Shown one piece after another: positions 32,290 through 43,645 of a stretch of 64,000 nt of DNA (position 1 is its first letter; each line of letters starts with the position of its first letter). Origin of the DNA: Pipra filicauda (taxonomy: Eukaryota > Chordata > Aves > Passeriformes > Pipridae); NCBI RefSeq assembly GCF_003945595.2, contig NW_024104331.1, positions 248,001 to 312,000 on the forward strand, given 5' to 3'. Made by a program: the position numbers and the translations under genes. The notes under the pieces were generated by a model, which did not search any database, was not told where the DNA came from, and saw nothing but the letters and a program-made list of their open reading frames with translations.

Positions 32290-33370
32290 CGGCGGGCAGC
32301 GGGTGCCCCCGGGCACCCCCCACGCCCCGGGCACCTCCTGTGCATCCCAGACACCCTGGGCGTCCCGGCCATCCCGTGTACCCCCGGTATTCCATGTGTC
32401 CTGCCCGTCCTGTGTGCCCTGTCGCATCACAGGTTACCCGGGGTGTCCCATGTGCCCCCTCCATCCCAGGTATCCCGTTTATCCTGTGTGCCCCCTTGCA
32501 TCCCGGGTATCCTGTGCATCCCCTGTGTCGTGGGCACCCCAGGCACTCCGTGTGTCCTTGCATCCCAGTCACCCTGGGCACCCCATCCATCCTGTGTGCA
32601 CCACTTCATCCTGGGCATCCCGTGTGTCCTGGGCATCCCAGGTACCCTGGGCACTCCATGTGTCTTGTGTATCCCAGGCACTCTGGGCACCCCATTCCTC
32701 CCCTGTGCCCTATTCCATCCCAGGTATCCCGTGCATCCCATGACCCTTGTGCATCCCAGGCACCTCGTCCATCCTGTTGGCCCCGTTCCATCCCAGGTAT
32801 CCCACGTGTCCTGTGCATCCCAGATAACCTGGCCACTCTGTTCATCCTGTGTCCCCCATCACATTCTGGGTATCCCATGAATCCCACACATCCCTGGCCA
32901 CTCCATGTGTCCTGTGCATCACAGGTACCCTGGGCATTCTATCCATCCCAGGTACCCCATGTATCCCATGTGCACTGTGCATCCCAGGTACCCTGGGCAT
33001 TCCATCCATCCCTGTGGCCCCGTTGCATCCCAGGTACCCTGGGCATTCCATCCATCCCTGTGGTCCCGTTGCATCCCAGGTACCCTGGGCATTCCATCCA
33101 TCCCCGTGGTCCCGTTGCATCCCAGGTACCCCATGCACTCCTGGCCACCACAAGTGTCCTGGGTATGGCAGGTACCCCGTGCATCCCATGCATCCCATTT
33201 GCCCTCTGTATCCTGGGAACCCTGTTCATCCCACGTGCCCCACTGCATCCTTGTGCACCCTGCATCCCGGGCACCTTGGATACCCCGTGTACCCAATACA
33301 TCCCACATGCCCCACACATCCCTGGGGCCCAGCCAGGTGCCCCACACACCCTGGGCATCCCACGCACCCA
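32290..33370. repeat. Degenerate CATCCCAGGTACCC minisatellite with 46-bp core
   Basis: About 1.1 kb of units is built from CATCCCAGG(T/C)A(C/T)CC and TGTGTCCTG. In the centre (33026-33130) a 46-bp unit repeats almost perfectly about three times, with CATCCC at 33026 and 33072. Frames on both strands are artefacts. Confidence 0.9.
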
Positions 33371-34159
33371 GGGCTATGGGAAGCAGGGATGGAAGAGAAG
33401 CCTGACTGAGTGTTTCCAAAGCATCCTCACAGCTCTGGTGCTGACAGCCCTGGCTCCTTTCCCGCAGGGAGCAGGGATGCAGCTGTGCCTGCTGGGATAG
33501 GGGCAGTTGGCCAGGGAAGGGACATCCAAGGCTGCAACAAGCTGCCATCTCCTCCCTCCCGTGGAGAATGTCCCCTCTCCATCCCCGGATCGCACAGAGA
33601 AAGGATGAGGCTGGACCTGCTGGATCCCACCTCGTTTTTGGCAGAATCCAAGCCCAGGCTCAGGGAAGCGGGGTTGGGGTGAGGCACCAATTTGTGCCAG
33701 GGTCTGTCTGGGGTTATCAGAGGCTTGGACACGGCTGGAGCCCACCTGGGAGGGAGGCAGGAGGCAGGAGCAGCCTGGCTGCCCTTCCCCATGCCCTGGG
33801 GAATCATTTACCTCCAGCAAAATGCAGGGAAGCACCTGGCAGGCGGGAGCATCAGGGAAAAAGGTGTCGGGGGGCACCGTGGTGGGGAGGGGGGGCTGGA
33901 TCCTGCAGTTTAGCAGGTTTTATTCGGCAGCTATAAACAGAGCAGGAGAGATAAAGGTTGCAGTGCAGATACAGATTAGGTGGGTCCCTTGAGGCTGTGA
34001 CACCTTGAGATAGAGGCAGATCTTCTTCAAGGGAACAGGCTCGCTGGCAGCTTGGAAAACATGGAGCTGAGCGGCCTCCAGCAGCACCTCGGCCCCTGGT
34101 TTGCACCCACAGGGGAGAACTGGGGGTCCTGGGGCAGTATGGGGGTGCTGGGGCAGTAT

Positions 34160-34445
34160 CCCATGTACTCCATTCATCCCTTGTGCCCCTCTGCATCCCA
34201 GGTACCACGTGCATCCCATGTGTCCTGTGTATCCTGAGTACCCCAGGCACCCTCTCCCTCCTGTGTGCACAGTTTCATCCCGGGTATCCTGTGCATCCCA
34301 GGCACCCCATGTGTCCTGTGAATTCCAGATCCCCCATGCATCCCATGTGTCCTCTGAATCCCAGGCACCCCACGCATCCCATGCACCCCAGGTACTCCGT
34401 GTGTCCGTGCATCCCAGGCACCCTCTGTGTCCCATTTCATCCTGC
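34160..34445. repeat. Second block of the CATCCCAGGTACCC minisatellite family
   Basis: The words are the same as at 32.3-33.4 kb (CATCCCAGGCACCC, GTGTCCTGTG). About 0.75 kb of mostly unique sequence separates the two blocks. Confidence 0.85.
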
Positions 34446-35009
34446 TTGGATGCAGCAGGATGGGGGCACCAGGAAGTGCTGAGCATCGCACCCAGCTGGT
34501 CGTGCATGGAGGGAATGATGCAAAACGGGCAAGAAGTGGCAGTTTCAACATGTGTGCTCATCCATCTCTCCCAGGAGGATCCAAAAGGAGGGTGGCAGTG
34601 GCAGAGAGACCCCCAGAGCAGGCACAGGCTGTGCCACAGGGCAGATAGCATGGACAGGACGGGCAGGAACCCTTGGGATGCTGGCTGTGCCATCACAGCT
34701 CCGACATGGATTTGTTTGCTTCCTGGTGGGTGATTTACTCCCTGCAGTTTGGTTTAAAGCAGGAGCACACAGCACAGGACAGACAGATGTCCATGCCCTT
34801 CATCCCGCTCCCTCTTCTGCCTCTGTGGGTACAAAGGAACCTGATGCTCCGGGTGGATGATCAGGCAGGGAGGAAGGATTTGGTGTGCTGAGTGTGCCAG
34901 CAGAGGCGTGGAATGCTGTGTGGTGGGATTTCTGATCAAGCCTCTGCTCCTGCACTCCCTGGAGGGGGGCATCCCTCTGCTGAGGGCCAGGATGAGCCAC
35001 AGGATGCTC

Positions 35010-35157
35010 CTGCCCCATCCCTGGGAGTGCTCAAGGCCAGGTTGGACAGGGCTTGGAGCCACCTGGGCTGCTGGAAGGTGAAGGGAGGGTGGAACAAGAT
35101 GAGCTTTAAGATCCCTTCCAACCCAAGCCATTCCAGGATCCTGATTCTGTGCTGCCG
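35010..35157 (+). mobile_element. CR1 LINE 3'-end fragment
   Basis: The sense-orientation CR1 tail reads CAAGGCCAGGTTGGACAGGG, CTTGGAGCCACCTGGGCTG, TTTAAGATCCCTTCCAACCC, then CCATTCCAGGATCCTGATT. It is 5'-truncated. Confidence 0.92.
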
Positions 35158-35449
35158 AGGTCACCCCAGCTCAGGGCCGGGCAGGGAACGGGGCTTTTCC
35201 GAGCCCTGGCGTGACCCCCACCTGCTGCAATGGCCCTGTGGGATTGGGATGCAGGGCGGTAGGACCCGGCCCCATGTCCCCACCAGCCCTGGTCGTTAAT
35301 CCAGGCTCCTTTAATCCCTGATTCCAGGCCATGGGGGGAAATCCAGGCAGGAGCCAAAATCAGCGTCACCCGGATGCTTCCAGTGGCCATCGCCCCTGCA
35401 CAGGCACACAGGAGGGCAGGGGGGGCTGTCCCCACGGCCCCCAGCTCTG

Positions 35450-35765
35450 GGGACCCCCAGGATGGGGACCCCCACATCCTGGTTTGGGGGCTGGAGGTGG
35501 CTGGGAACCCCCACCCTCTCCCAGGGGCTGGAGATGGATGAGGGGTTGGGGACAACCCACTCTCATTTGGGGACTGGAAGTGGATGGGGGGGCTGGAGAC
35601 CCCCGGGGCTGGGAACCCCTCCACCCTCATTAGGGGGCTGGAGGTCAATAAGGGGCTGGGGACCCCTCATCCTCATTTGGGGGCTGGAGGTGGATGTGGG
35701 GCTGGAGACCCCCAGGGCTCAGGACTCCCCTCCCTCATTAGAGGGCGGTAGGTGGGCGAAGGGCT
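35450..35765. repeat. Minisatellite, ~45-55 bp unit (GGGGCTGGAGGTGGATG)
   Basis: Units of GGGGGCTGGAGGTGGATG plus GGGGACCC(C)CATCCTCATTT recur about six times with length variation. Confidence 0.8.
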
Positions 35766-36339
35766 GCAGACCCCCCGGCTTTGCAGCCGCCAGGCTCCCC
35801 TCCCACTGCCCACCCCAGCACTGTCCCCATTCCTTGCACTTCCTGCCACCCCCCCACCTCTCCCCAAGCCCCCCCCAGAACCCCCCATTCCTTCACCCCT
35901 TCTCCTGCCCCCGCAGCCCTGTCCCCTAGCCCCCTCCCCACGCTCCTGACCCCACGGCTCCCGCCCCATATTCCAAATCCCCAATCCCAGACACCCCCCT
36001 CTCCCCGTGGCCCCGCCCTGGAGTGACACCCCCGCTCCCCCAGGTGGAACTTTCCTCGCAGGGCGGGAGACCATAGAGGCGAGAGGCGACACCAACGGAG
36101 AGCCCTCTGAGGGGGGTGCGGAAGACACACACATCCCTTTCCTGTAAGAGACCTGTAAGGATACCGAGCTCTATCCAGACACAAACAAACATTTTTAAAA
36201 CGTTGCGGCTGTGCGCAGTGCCGCGATTCTCTCATCTTCCTCTGGAAGTTGTCCCCAAGCCGCCCGGGGCTCCCCCCGCCTCTCCCCCTTCATGGTCCGC
36301 CCCTCCCTGTTTACTCTCTTTGCGCGGCCACCCTGGGTG

Positions 36340-36520
36340 CGGTTCCTGGGCTGCGCCAATAGCGTACGCAAATGGCGTAGGGCGGCTTTGATGGACAGGC
36401 ACGCTCGGCCAATAGCGCGGCAGCGTCGCCGAGCGCTCAGCCAATGGCGCGGCGTTCCGGCAGCCCGGGGGAGGCGGGGCGAGGCTCCGCCAGGGAAGGG
36501 AGGGGGAGCCGTGGAATGGC
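36340..36520 (+). promoter_or_regulatory. WASF2: WASF2 CpG-island promoter with three CCAAT boxes
   Basis: CCAAT motifs on the + strand lie at 36356-36360, 36409-36413 and 36441-36445, each followed by a GCG-type context. A YY1-like ATGGCGG sits at 36516. There is no TATA box. The CpG-dense region spans roughly 36200-37000. NF-Y binding at spaced CCAAT boxes is the usual behaviour of such promoters. Confidence 0.65.
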
Positions 36521-36588
36521 GGACGGGCGGGCCGGCCCGCCCTGGTGGTAGCGAGCCCGGGAGCCCCGAGGGGACAGCCGCGGACAGG
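36470..36588 (+). other. WASF2: WASF2 noncoding exon 1 (5' limit approximate)
   Basis: The donor is GCGGACAGG followed by GTGAGT at 36589. The start site is not visible, and 36470 is a guess from the CCAAT positions. If transcription starts upstream of 36516, the exon holds a complete 11-codon uORF (36516-36551). It would join the 24-nt leader in exon 2. Confidence 0.55.
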
Positions 36589-38102
36589 GTGAGTGCAAGA
36601 GAGGCGAGCGGCGCCTCGCCGAGCCCCCTGGACTTCCTCTTGCCCGGGGGAGAGAGGCAGAGGCGCTGGGGTGGGCCGCTAGGCCCTTGCCAAATAGTGA
36701 GCTGTCGGGGTGAGGCGGGCAGTGTTTCCTGCCACATAGTGAGCCCTGCCAGCTGTGGTCGCGGGCGGGGGGTTTTGGAGGGTCTGTCCCGGTCTGGGGC
36801 TCCATCCCCGCGCTGACACTTGTGCAGCCCCTCCCGGGGGCCGTGCCTGGGTGCGGGGTGCGTGCCCCGGCCGGGTTGTAGGGGGTGCTGGGGTGTAGCG
36901 GGGGTCCTGCCCCGCCGGTGGGCAGAGCCCGGTGCTGGGTGAGGGAAGTGCCGCCTGCGGGGCTCTCCCCAGGCCTGGCCGGTGTCTGCTGTCCTGGGGC
37001 CGGCACAGAGCTCTGGGATAGCCGGGAATGCCCGGGGACTCGGGGGGCAAGGGGGTGCCGCCGGGCCCCCTCTGTAGGGGAGCAGTGGGGCTGTGCCGGG
37101 GGAGCAGAGGGGGGTCCCTCTCTTCCAGGCGTTTGCTGCCTGGGTTTGACATCGGGGCTGGTGCAAACGTGTGTGTGCCGGTGTGCAAAGTCTGCCGGGG
37201 TTGGACCTGCGTGCCCTTGTTGGTGCCAGTTCTGGTGGTCGCACTCGAGGGTGTTGCTGGGAAGGAAACGTCTCCTTCCTCCTGCCCCACTCCTGGGTGC
37301 ACCCCTGGGTCTGTCTGGGAATGCCTTAAGGATGTGTCCAAGCCCCTTGGCTGTTAACCGTCCACACAGCACTTAAAACCTTAAACTGCTTGGGGTGACA
37401 CCCTGTGGGTGCTGGAGAATGCTTTGGGAAATGTTGTGGGTTTTTTTCCTGAAAAAAGGCTTGGGATATAGTTGGGTGGTTTGATCAAGTGCACCAACCT
37501 CTTAGTGACCTCAGCTCATATTTCTGGAAAGAAATAAGTTATTAGGGAATGTCCTTGGGGTTGTAACTCACCAGCATTTAAGTGTGCTGGGGTTACTTTG
37601 GGATACAAATAATCTGGAGAAAGGTAAAGATCGCAGCTTCTCCTTGTGAGCTGTTATTTGACCTCTAGGACCTTCCTGCAACAGCATTTTTTATTTCCCT
37701 GTCAGAGTTTCACATTTGGCCCTTGCTGTTTTACTTTCTTCAGTAGCAACAGCAAGAATTGGGCACCTCTGAATGGGTCAGAGCACTGGTGGGGCTGTTT
37801 GATGTCTTAATGCCAGGAGTTCAGCACAAGGAAACACTGGAAGTCTTAAATCTCTCGGCACTGCAGGTGTTGGTGGACATGAAATTATATTAATAATGAT
37901 AAAAAAAAATCCCAAAAACTTCTAGTAAGTACATCAGCTGCAGGCAGGGTCATAACTGATGGAACCCTCTGTAACCCTCACCCCGGTGTGTCCTTCCCGA
38001 GGAATCGTGAGGTGAAGAAGTTGAAATCAAAAGATGTTGGGAGCCAGTTGGTGTGTGTGAGGGGTGCTTCCCTGAGGTAAAACTGATGCAAAACGTTGCT
38101 TT

Positions 38103-38200
38103 TATAGAATCATGGAATGGTTTGGGTTGGAAGGGACCTTCAAGCCCATCTCATTCCACCCCCTGCCGTGGGCAGGGACAGCTTCCACGAGACCAGTACT
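38103..38200 (-). mobile_element. CR1 LINE 3'-end fragment
   Basis: The reverse complement of the CR1 tail begins ATAGAATCATGGAATGG, then TTTGGGTTGGAAGGGACC and CCCTGCCGTGGGCAGGGAC. Confidence 0.9.
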
Positions 38201-39356
38201 TCCCATAAAGTGGGATTTCCCCGAGGCTTGGTGCACTCGCTCACGTGAGGGAGGGGAATGGTTGTGCAGTTATGTTTTCCCCCCGTTTTCAACATCTGCA
38301 GAATCAGTTGCCCCTTGAACACTGCAGGAATCCCAAACCCTGCCTTGCGACACTTCTCGTCCCCGTTTGTCCCCTGCTGACCTTGAGTGGGGCTTTGCCA
38401 TAGAAACCGGCTCGGAGTTTAATCCCAAACTTTTAGTTAAAAAACAAACCAGGGCCAACATCTCCCTACACAACACAGTGTGTCCGTGGAGAGGCTTTGA
38501 AACCCCCCCCCCTCACATCCACAGCCGAGGAGGGGCTTTATCCAACCGGGGGGGGGGGGCACGAAGTTCTGTGCCCTTTTTTGAGGGGTTTTGTTTCGTT
38601 GTTAAGGAACGTGCTTGAAAACGTGAAGTTTGAGTGACAGAGCGTGACCTGAGCTTTCAAGACCTGCCTAAGGCTGATCTTGGCTTAAACTGGGGTTGTC
38701 AGTGCTGTCCCTGGCGGGGATCAAACTTCCTGGGATTTACCTTCCAAAGCATCGATTGCTGCTTGGCTAAAAAGCCTGGAGGAGCGGGTTTAGCAGCTCC
38801 CTGTGCAGCCCACCTGAGACAAGGTGAAGCCTTGCTGTGCTTTATAATTGTGATTTGTAAGAGGATAAACTTCCAGGGGTGAACTCAATGTCAACTTTTT
38901 TTCCTGAACTCTGTATTTTCACTGGTCTTAAAAAGAGATGTGGTATTTCTTCATCTGTCTGGTAACAAGCTCAAAAAGTAAATGCCCCCAATTCCTTTTT
39001 TTTTTTATTATTTAAAGCAATAAAACCTTTCTGATGGCCCATGCCGGTGTAAAACTGCCTTCCCTATGAATAACGTGACACACCACACAGAAATGGTGTG
39101 GTTGGTTTTTTTTTTTTTTAAGTTACAGCTCAGAAGGTATTTGCAGGCAGTGATTCATGACAGAGAATACAACCTTTCTGATCAGTCCCAACCCAGTTTC
39201 TCAGCGTGCTTTGAATATATCTCATTCTTCAGGGCTGGTCTAGGAAAAGTTGATTTCATTCACCAAGGTTAGATAATCGTGGTGTGTGGGTGGAGGGGTT
39301 AAAACTTCAGTGGTTGCCTCATATGCATAAAGTTACAGCAACAAATCCCTCCCCTG

Positions 39357-39388
39357 GGTTTATTTATTTATTTATTTATTTATTTAAT
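39357..39388. repeat. (TTTA)n microsatellite
   Basis: About eight TTTA units. Confidence 0.95.
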
Positions 39389-41167
39389 ATTTTTGACGTG
39401 CTAGAAGAACAAAGAAAGCTGGTGGGATTAATGTTTTTCACAAAATCAGGTTTTCTTTTGACAGATTATAACAAGGAAGATTTCAGCAAGTGTAAGGCTG
39501 GGCTTTAATCCTTTTAGATAGTTTCTCTCTGTGGGTTTTCTGGACTCAAAATGTTTAATAACTTTAAATGCAGGGTTTTGGGTTTGCCTCCGCTGGGTTT
39601 GATGATAATGCTGAGCCCTTGGTCATTCAGCTGAGCAGAATACGTTGCTCATGAGTCAGTCACAAACCAGGAAAGGGATTGAATAGGGGTTGTGTTCGCA
39701 TGTGCTGGGGATAAAGTTCCTGCTGTCCCAGTACAGAATGGGACACTGGCAAAAAACCCTGCCAAGAGCTCCCTCTGAGGGTTCCAACAGCCACAACGGG
39801 CCCTGTCCGATGGCTCAGCGCTGCCCTCGCTCCTTTGTACAGTTTCTAAAGCACAGGAGACAAACCAAAAGTGACACTTCCACTGTGTGGAAACCCAGGA
39901 AAGCAAAAATGCAACTGTTTTTTTTTCCCAACCCGTCTTCTGGTGTGTTACTGCTTTCAGCAACGCTCTCGCTGAAATGGGATCTGTAGTAAGAAATTTG
40001 TGTATTTGAGTGTTTATTCTCACTGTGCAAGGATAAATATTTGTGAGATCAGGGCCTTAGTTACCGCAGATTAACATTTATTTAAATACTTTAGGTATTT
40101 ATAAACACGGGATTTAAAAAAAGGCATGTGGCAGTGGCTTCTGGGTAATAAGCAAATGACTGCTCAGAACAGAACCACCCCGGTGACATTTACTTCCTTT
40201 TGTATTTTTGCAACTCTGTGTAATAAAAAGACATGCTGGTTCTTTTTTTGGGGAGGGGAAGCAGATCAGGCTTCACTGCAAAGGATGTGCTTGCTAGAAG
40301 GTGATCAGCTCCCGGCCCGATTCTCATTTATGTAACATTTCTTCTTCCATCTGAAGGTCTGCAGGATATTTTTTTCCCTGCCTGGGAGGCAGTGGGAGGG
40401 GAGGGCCCTTCCCAAAAGAACTGAAATGTGCATTTCCACGTGTTTGGTTGGTTTTTTTTTTTTTTGTTGAGGCCGTGCAAAGTGTTAATCACATTCTCCA
40501 TCCCAAGCTCGCCTTCCCCGCAGTAATGAGCCTGGGAAATAGCTCCTCTAGATCCTACCCTAATTCCTGAAATCGCAGGAAAGCTTTCTGGTGTTAGGTT
40601 GCTGCTGGAGAAGTGGTGGAGCTCAAATATCTCAAGTATGCATCTGCCAGGGGCTTTGATGAAGGAATTTAAAGCACCAAGGAATCCCGATGGGTCTCTC
40701 ACAAATGGCTCAGTGGTGACCTGCTCTGTTCCTTCAGTGCCTTCTGGGTCCCCTCCTCTCCCCCAGCAGTGTCCCAGACTCTTTTTGGGGAGGAGCAGTG
40801 GTTTAAGGGATGCTGTGATGAGTGAGGAAGGCGGGTGACGCCTGTGGGGCAGCAGCAGTTGATGTTTGTTCTTGAGGGCTGAAAGTTCTGCCTGGGAGGC
40901 TGTGGCTGCACCACTGCTTCAGGTGAGCTGTTCCCAAATCACTGGGGATTTGGGAGGTTTGGATTCTCCTGCACTGGAGTTTGTGAGGTTGGATTCTCCT
41001 TCCTGTCGGAAGCTGTGCAGGGTCCAGACTGGGTTGGACACAAAGAACTGATCACTAAAAAAGTCTGTTCTTACTGCTGCTGTAAATCAAACCTAAACCA
41101 TGAGTTTATTAGTTTGGTTTCTGCTAAAAGTGCTCCCTGAGAACCGAGAGCCTGTGTTGTGTTTGAT

Positions 41168-41305
41168 CACAGAATCCCAGAATGGTTTGGGTTGGGAAAA
41201 ACCTTAAAGCCCATCTTTTCCAACCCCCTGCCATGGGCAGGGACACCTTCCACTATTTCAGGTTGCTCCAAGCCCCGTCCAGCCTGGCCTTCAAGATGCA
41301 ACCTG
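41168..41305 (-). mobile_element. CR1 LINE 3'-end fragment
   Basis: The reverse-strand CR1 tail reads CACAGAATCCCAGAATGG, AACCCCCTGCCATGGGCAG, then TTGCTCCAAGCCCCGTCC. Confidence 0.92.
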
Positions 41306-43114
41306 ATGATAACCTTCTCAGAAAGGCTTGTTTCATATGAATGGTGATAAATTTATTGAACAACCCCCTTATGCAGGAAAGCCACGCATAGATTTGAGAT
41401 TAAAATCCCCTAATTGTCAAGTGAAGGGCATAAAATGAAGCATCTTTTCCCTAGTGTGTGATAAACATGGGATTTGCTGCCCCAGGATCTCACGGATGCA
41501 CTGTTAGATGAGTTCAGGAATCGAGGAGACCAGTTTATGGAAGTTAAATCCGTAAAGGACAATTAAATGAGAGTGTTTGTTTCCACATGGTCTTAAGGTG
41601 CAGTGGGATGCTGCAGCATGGAGCAGGAGAGCGGGGAGAGCTGTGCTTGCCTTGTTCCCATGCTCATTTCTTGGTGCATCTGATCCCTGGCCACAATGGG
41701 GAGAGGGCTCTGGATTATCTGGAGGCTGGATGACCCAGTGTGGATGTCCTTTAATTCCTGTGACTTGTCTCGTTCATTCATTTCCGATGACCTGCCTCTT
41801 CCGAGCCTCCATTTCTCCCCACTCATCAAACTGGGCTAATGACTCTGACCTTTTGTTTGGAAAGCAAAAGGAAAAGGATCAACAAAATACTGGAGCTTAT
41901 TTACTATCATTACTGAAATGATGAGCAATGCCACTTTGCGGCACTTCAAAGAGGCTGCGCTCGTAAGATGCTGGAAATCCCCTGAGAGAGAAAATGTTTC
42001 AGATGGAAAAGGAGGAGGGGGGAATATTCCTCACGTTCTCCTCTCCTAAGTGTGCTCTCCTGCAAGGCATGGAGGTAAAAATGTCCCTCCAGCCCTCTCC
42101 CCTCCCAGCTGGGCTGTTTAAAATAGCGCTGACAAAATTTGCTGGTTTCGGTGAAAGCCAGACTCGTTTGTGTCACTGCTCCGAGTTCTGCATGAATTGT
42201 TCCCATGCTGTGGAGTTGTGCAAAGTACTTTTGTTGACCTATTGTATTACCCCTAATAAGATTGAATGTGGTTTTAATTTCTCATTTCCTCTTTCTCTGG
42301 ATGCCCTTTTCCTACTACTCAGAGTCTTGCTTCGAGTCTCTCTATAGCGAAAGTCTCTTTCTGTCGCTCAAAGAATGAGCGATGCTTTGCTTTTCAGAGC
42401 TCTCCACACTGGAGGGCTTTAAGTGGCATTCAGAGGAGACTATCAGCCACAATATCTGATGTATTGGTGTGGCTGCAGTTCATGCATGGAGTGCAAAAAA
42501 TGGGATTTAATTGGGAGGGAGGGGGAATAGCGGCCTTGGCTGAATGGATGGGTGAAAGTTCCCCGACCACCCCTTAGCCCAGCAAATAGTTGGTTGAGTG
42601 CTTGCCAGAGCGGAAGCGAGTTCCCTTTCAGGCACCCTGCCTTTGTCACCGTAAGAAAAAGCACACACACTCTCATGGGTTTGGCCTTGCAGCTGCAAAA
42701 AAAAAAAAACAACTGAAAAAAAACCAACAACCCAACCAGGCAAGAGAGAACCGAGCACACACCCAGATCCTGTTCTTTCAATACCAGCAGCTGCAGAGCC
42801 GGTGCTTTGCTGGAGGAAGGCGTAGAGCTGTAAACACAGCTTGTGGAAAACCTTTACCTTCTGTCTAGGGCAGCATGAAATCACTGGCCACTTCCCTTCT
42901 GGAAGCTAAATTAAAAACGGCTGTAATTAACTTAGACAAAATAGCCTTTTGGTTGCTATTGAGGATTCAATATTGTATCAAGGAGGTTACATCTAGGGGC
43001 TGGCTCCACATGAGAGGTTTCCATAAAGCAGCTTATTATAGACCTTGTGGTAAGCTTGGATAGAAGGGGCTGCATCCATAGAATCCCTAATCTCTCTTCT
43101 CCCAAAAAGATCAG

Positions 43115-43645
43115 TTCGGTAGAGAGATGATTCCCCCTCTACTCCAGTACCTGGAGTATTTCATGCAGCTCTGGCTTCCCAAACACAAGAAGTATATGGA
43201 GCTGCAGGAGAGAGTCCAGAGGAGGCCATGGAGACGCTCCAAGGATTGGAGCCCCTCTGCTCTGGAGCCAGGCTGGGAGAGCTGGGAGTGTTGACCTGGA
43301 GAAGAGAAGGCTCCAGGGAGAGCTGAGAGCCCCTTGCAGGGCCTAAAGGGGCTCCAGGAGAGCTGGAGAGGGACTGGGGACAAGGGATGGAGGGACAGGA
43401 CACAGGGCAATGGCTTCCCACTGCCAGAGGGCAGGGATAGATGGGATACTGGGAAGAAATTGTTCCCTGTGAGGGTGGGGGGGCCCTGGCACAGGTTGCC
43501 CAGAGAAGCTGTGGCTGCGCCTGGATCCCTGGGAGGGGACTTGGAGCAACCTGGGCTAGTGGAAGGTGTCCCTGCCCATGGCAGGGATGGAACAAGATGA
43601 GCTTTAAGGTCCCTTCCAGGCAAAACCATTCTGGGATTTTACGGT
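43115..43645 (+). mobile_element. CR1 LINE 3' segment, ~530 bp
   Basis: This longer sense CR1 runs from CTCCAGTACCTGGAGTATTT through GAGGAGGCCATGGAGACGC, GGGACTGGGGACAAGGGATG and GTTGCCCAGAGAAGCTGTGG. It ends in TTTAAGGTCCCTTCC. Confidence 0.93.

Larger units (their letters stand above)
24810..36200. other. AHDC1-WASF2 intergenic region
   Basis: About 11.4 kb without a supported gene. It holds minisatellites, one CR1 fragment and several AT-richer unique islands, listed separately. Long frames are tandem-repeat artefacts. A 49-nt exon-like segment at 26394-26442 has good splice signals but no known partner. Confidence 0.7.

Noticed and set aside
32290..33370. CRISPR-like regular spacing of short repeats
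   Set aside because: The units are contiguous and degenerate without unique spacers, and the genome is vertebrate; these are minisatellites.
32244..33500. 418-codon frame rich in His/Pro/Cys/Ile
   Set aside because: It is a product of the CATCCCAGGTACCC minisatellite, with no domain, splice signals or codon structure beyond the repeat.
36195..37244. 349-codon minus-strand frame over the WASF2 promoter
   Set aside because: Arg/Pro/Gly/Ala-rich, typical of CpG-island DNA. No recognisable domain. The region is explained by promoter and exon 1.
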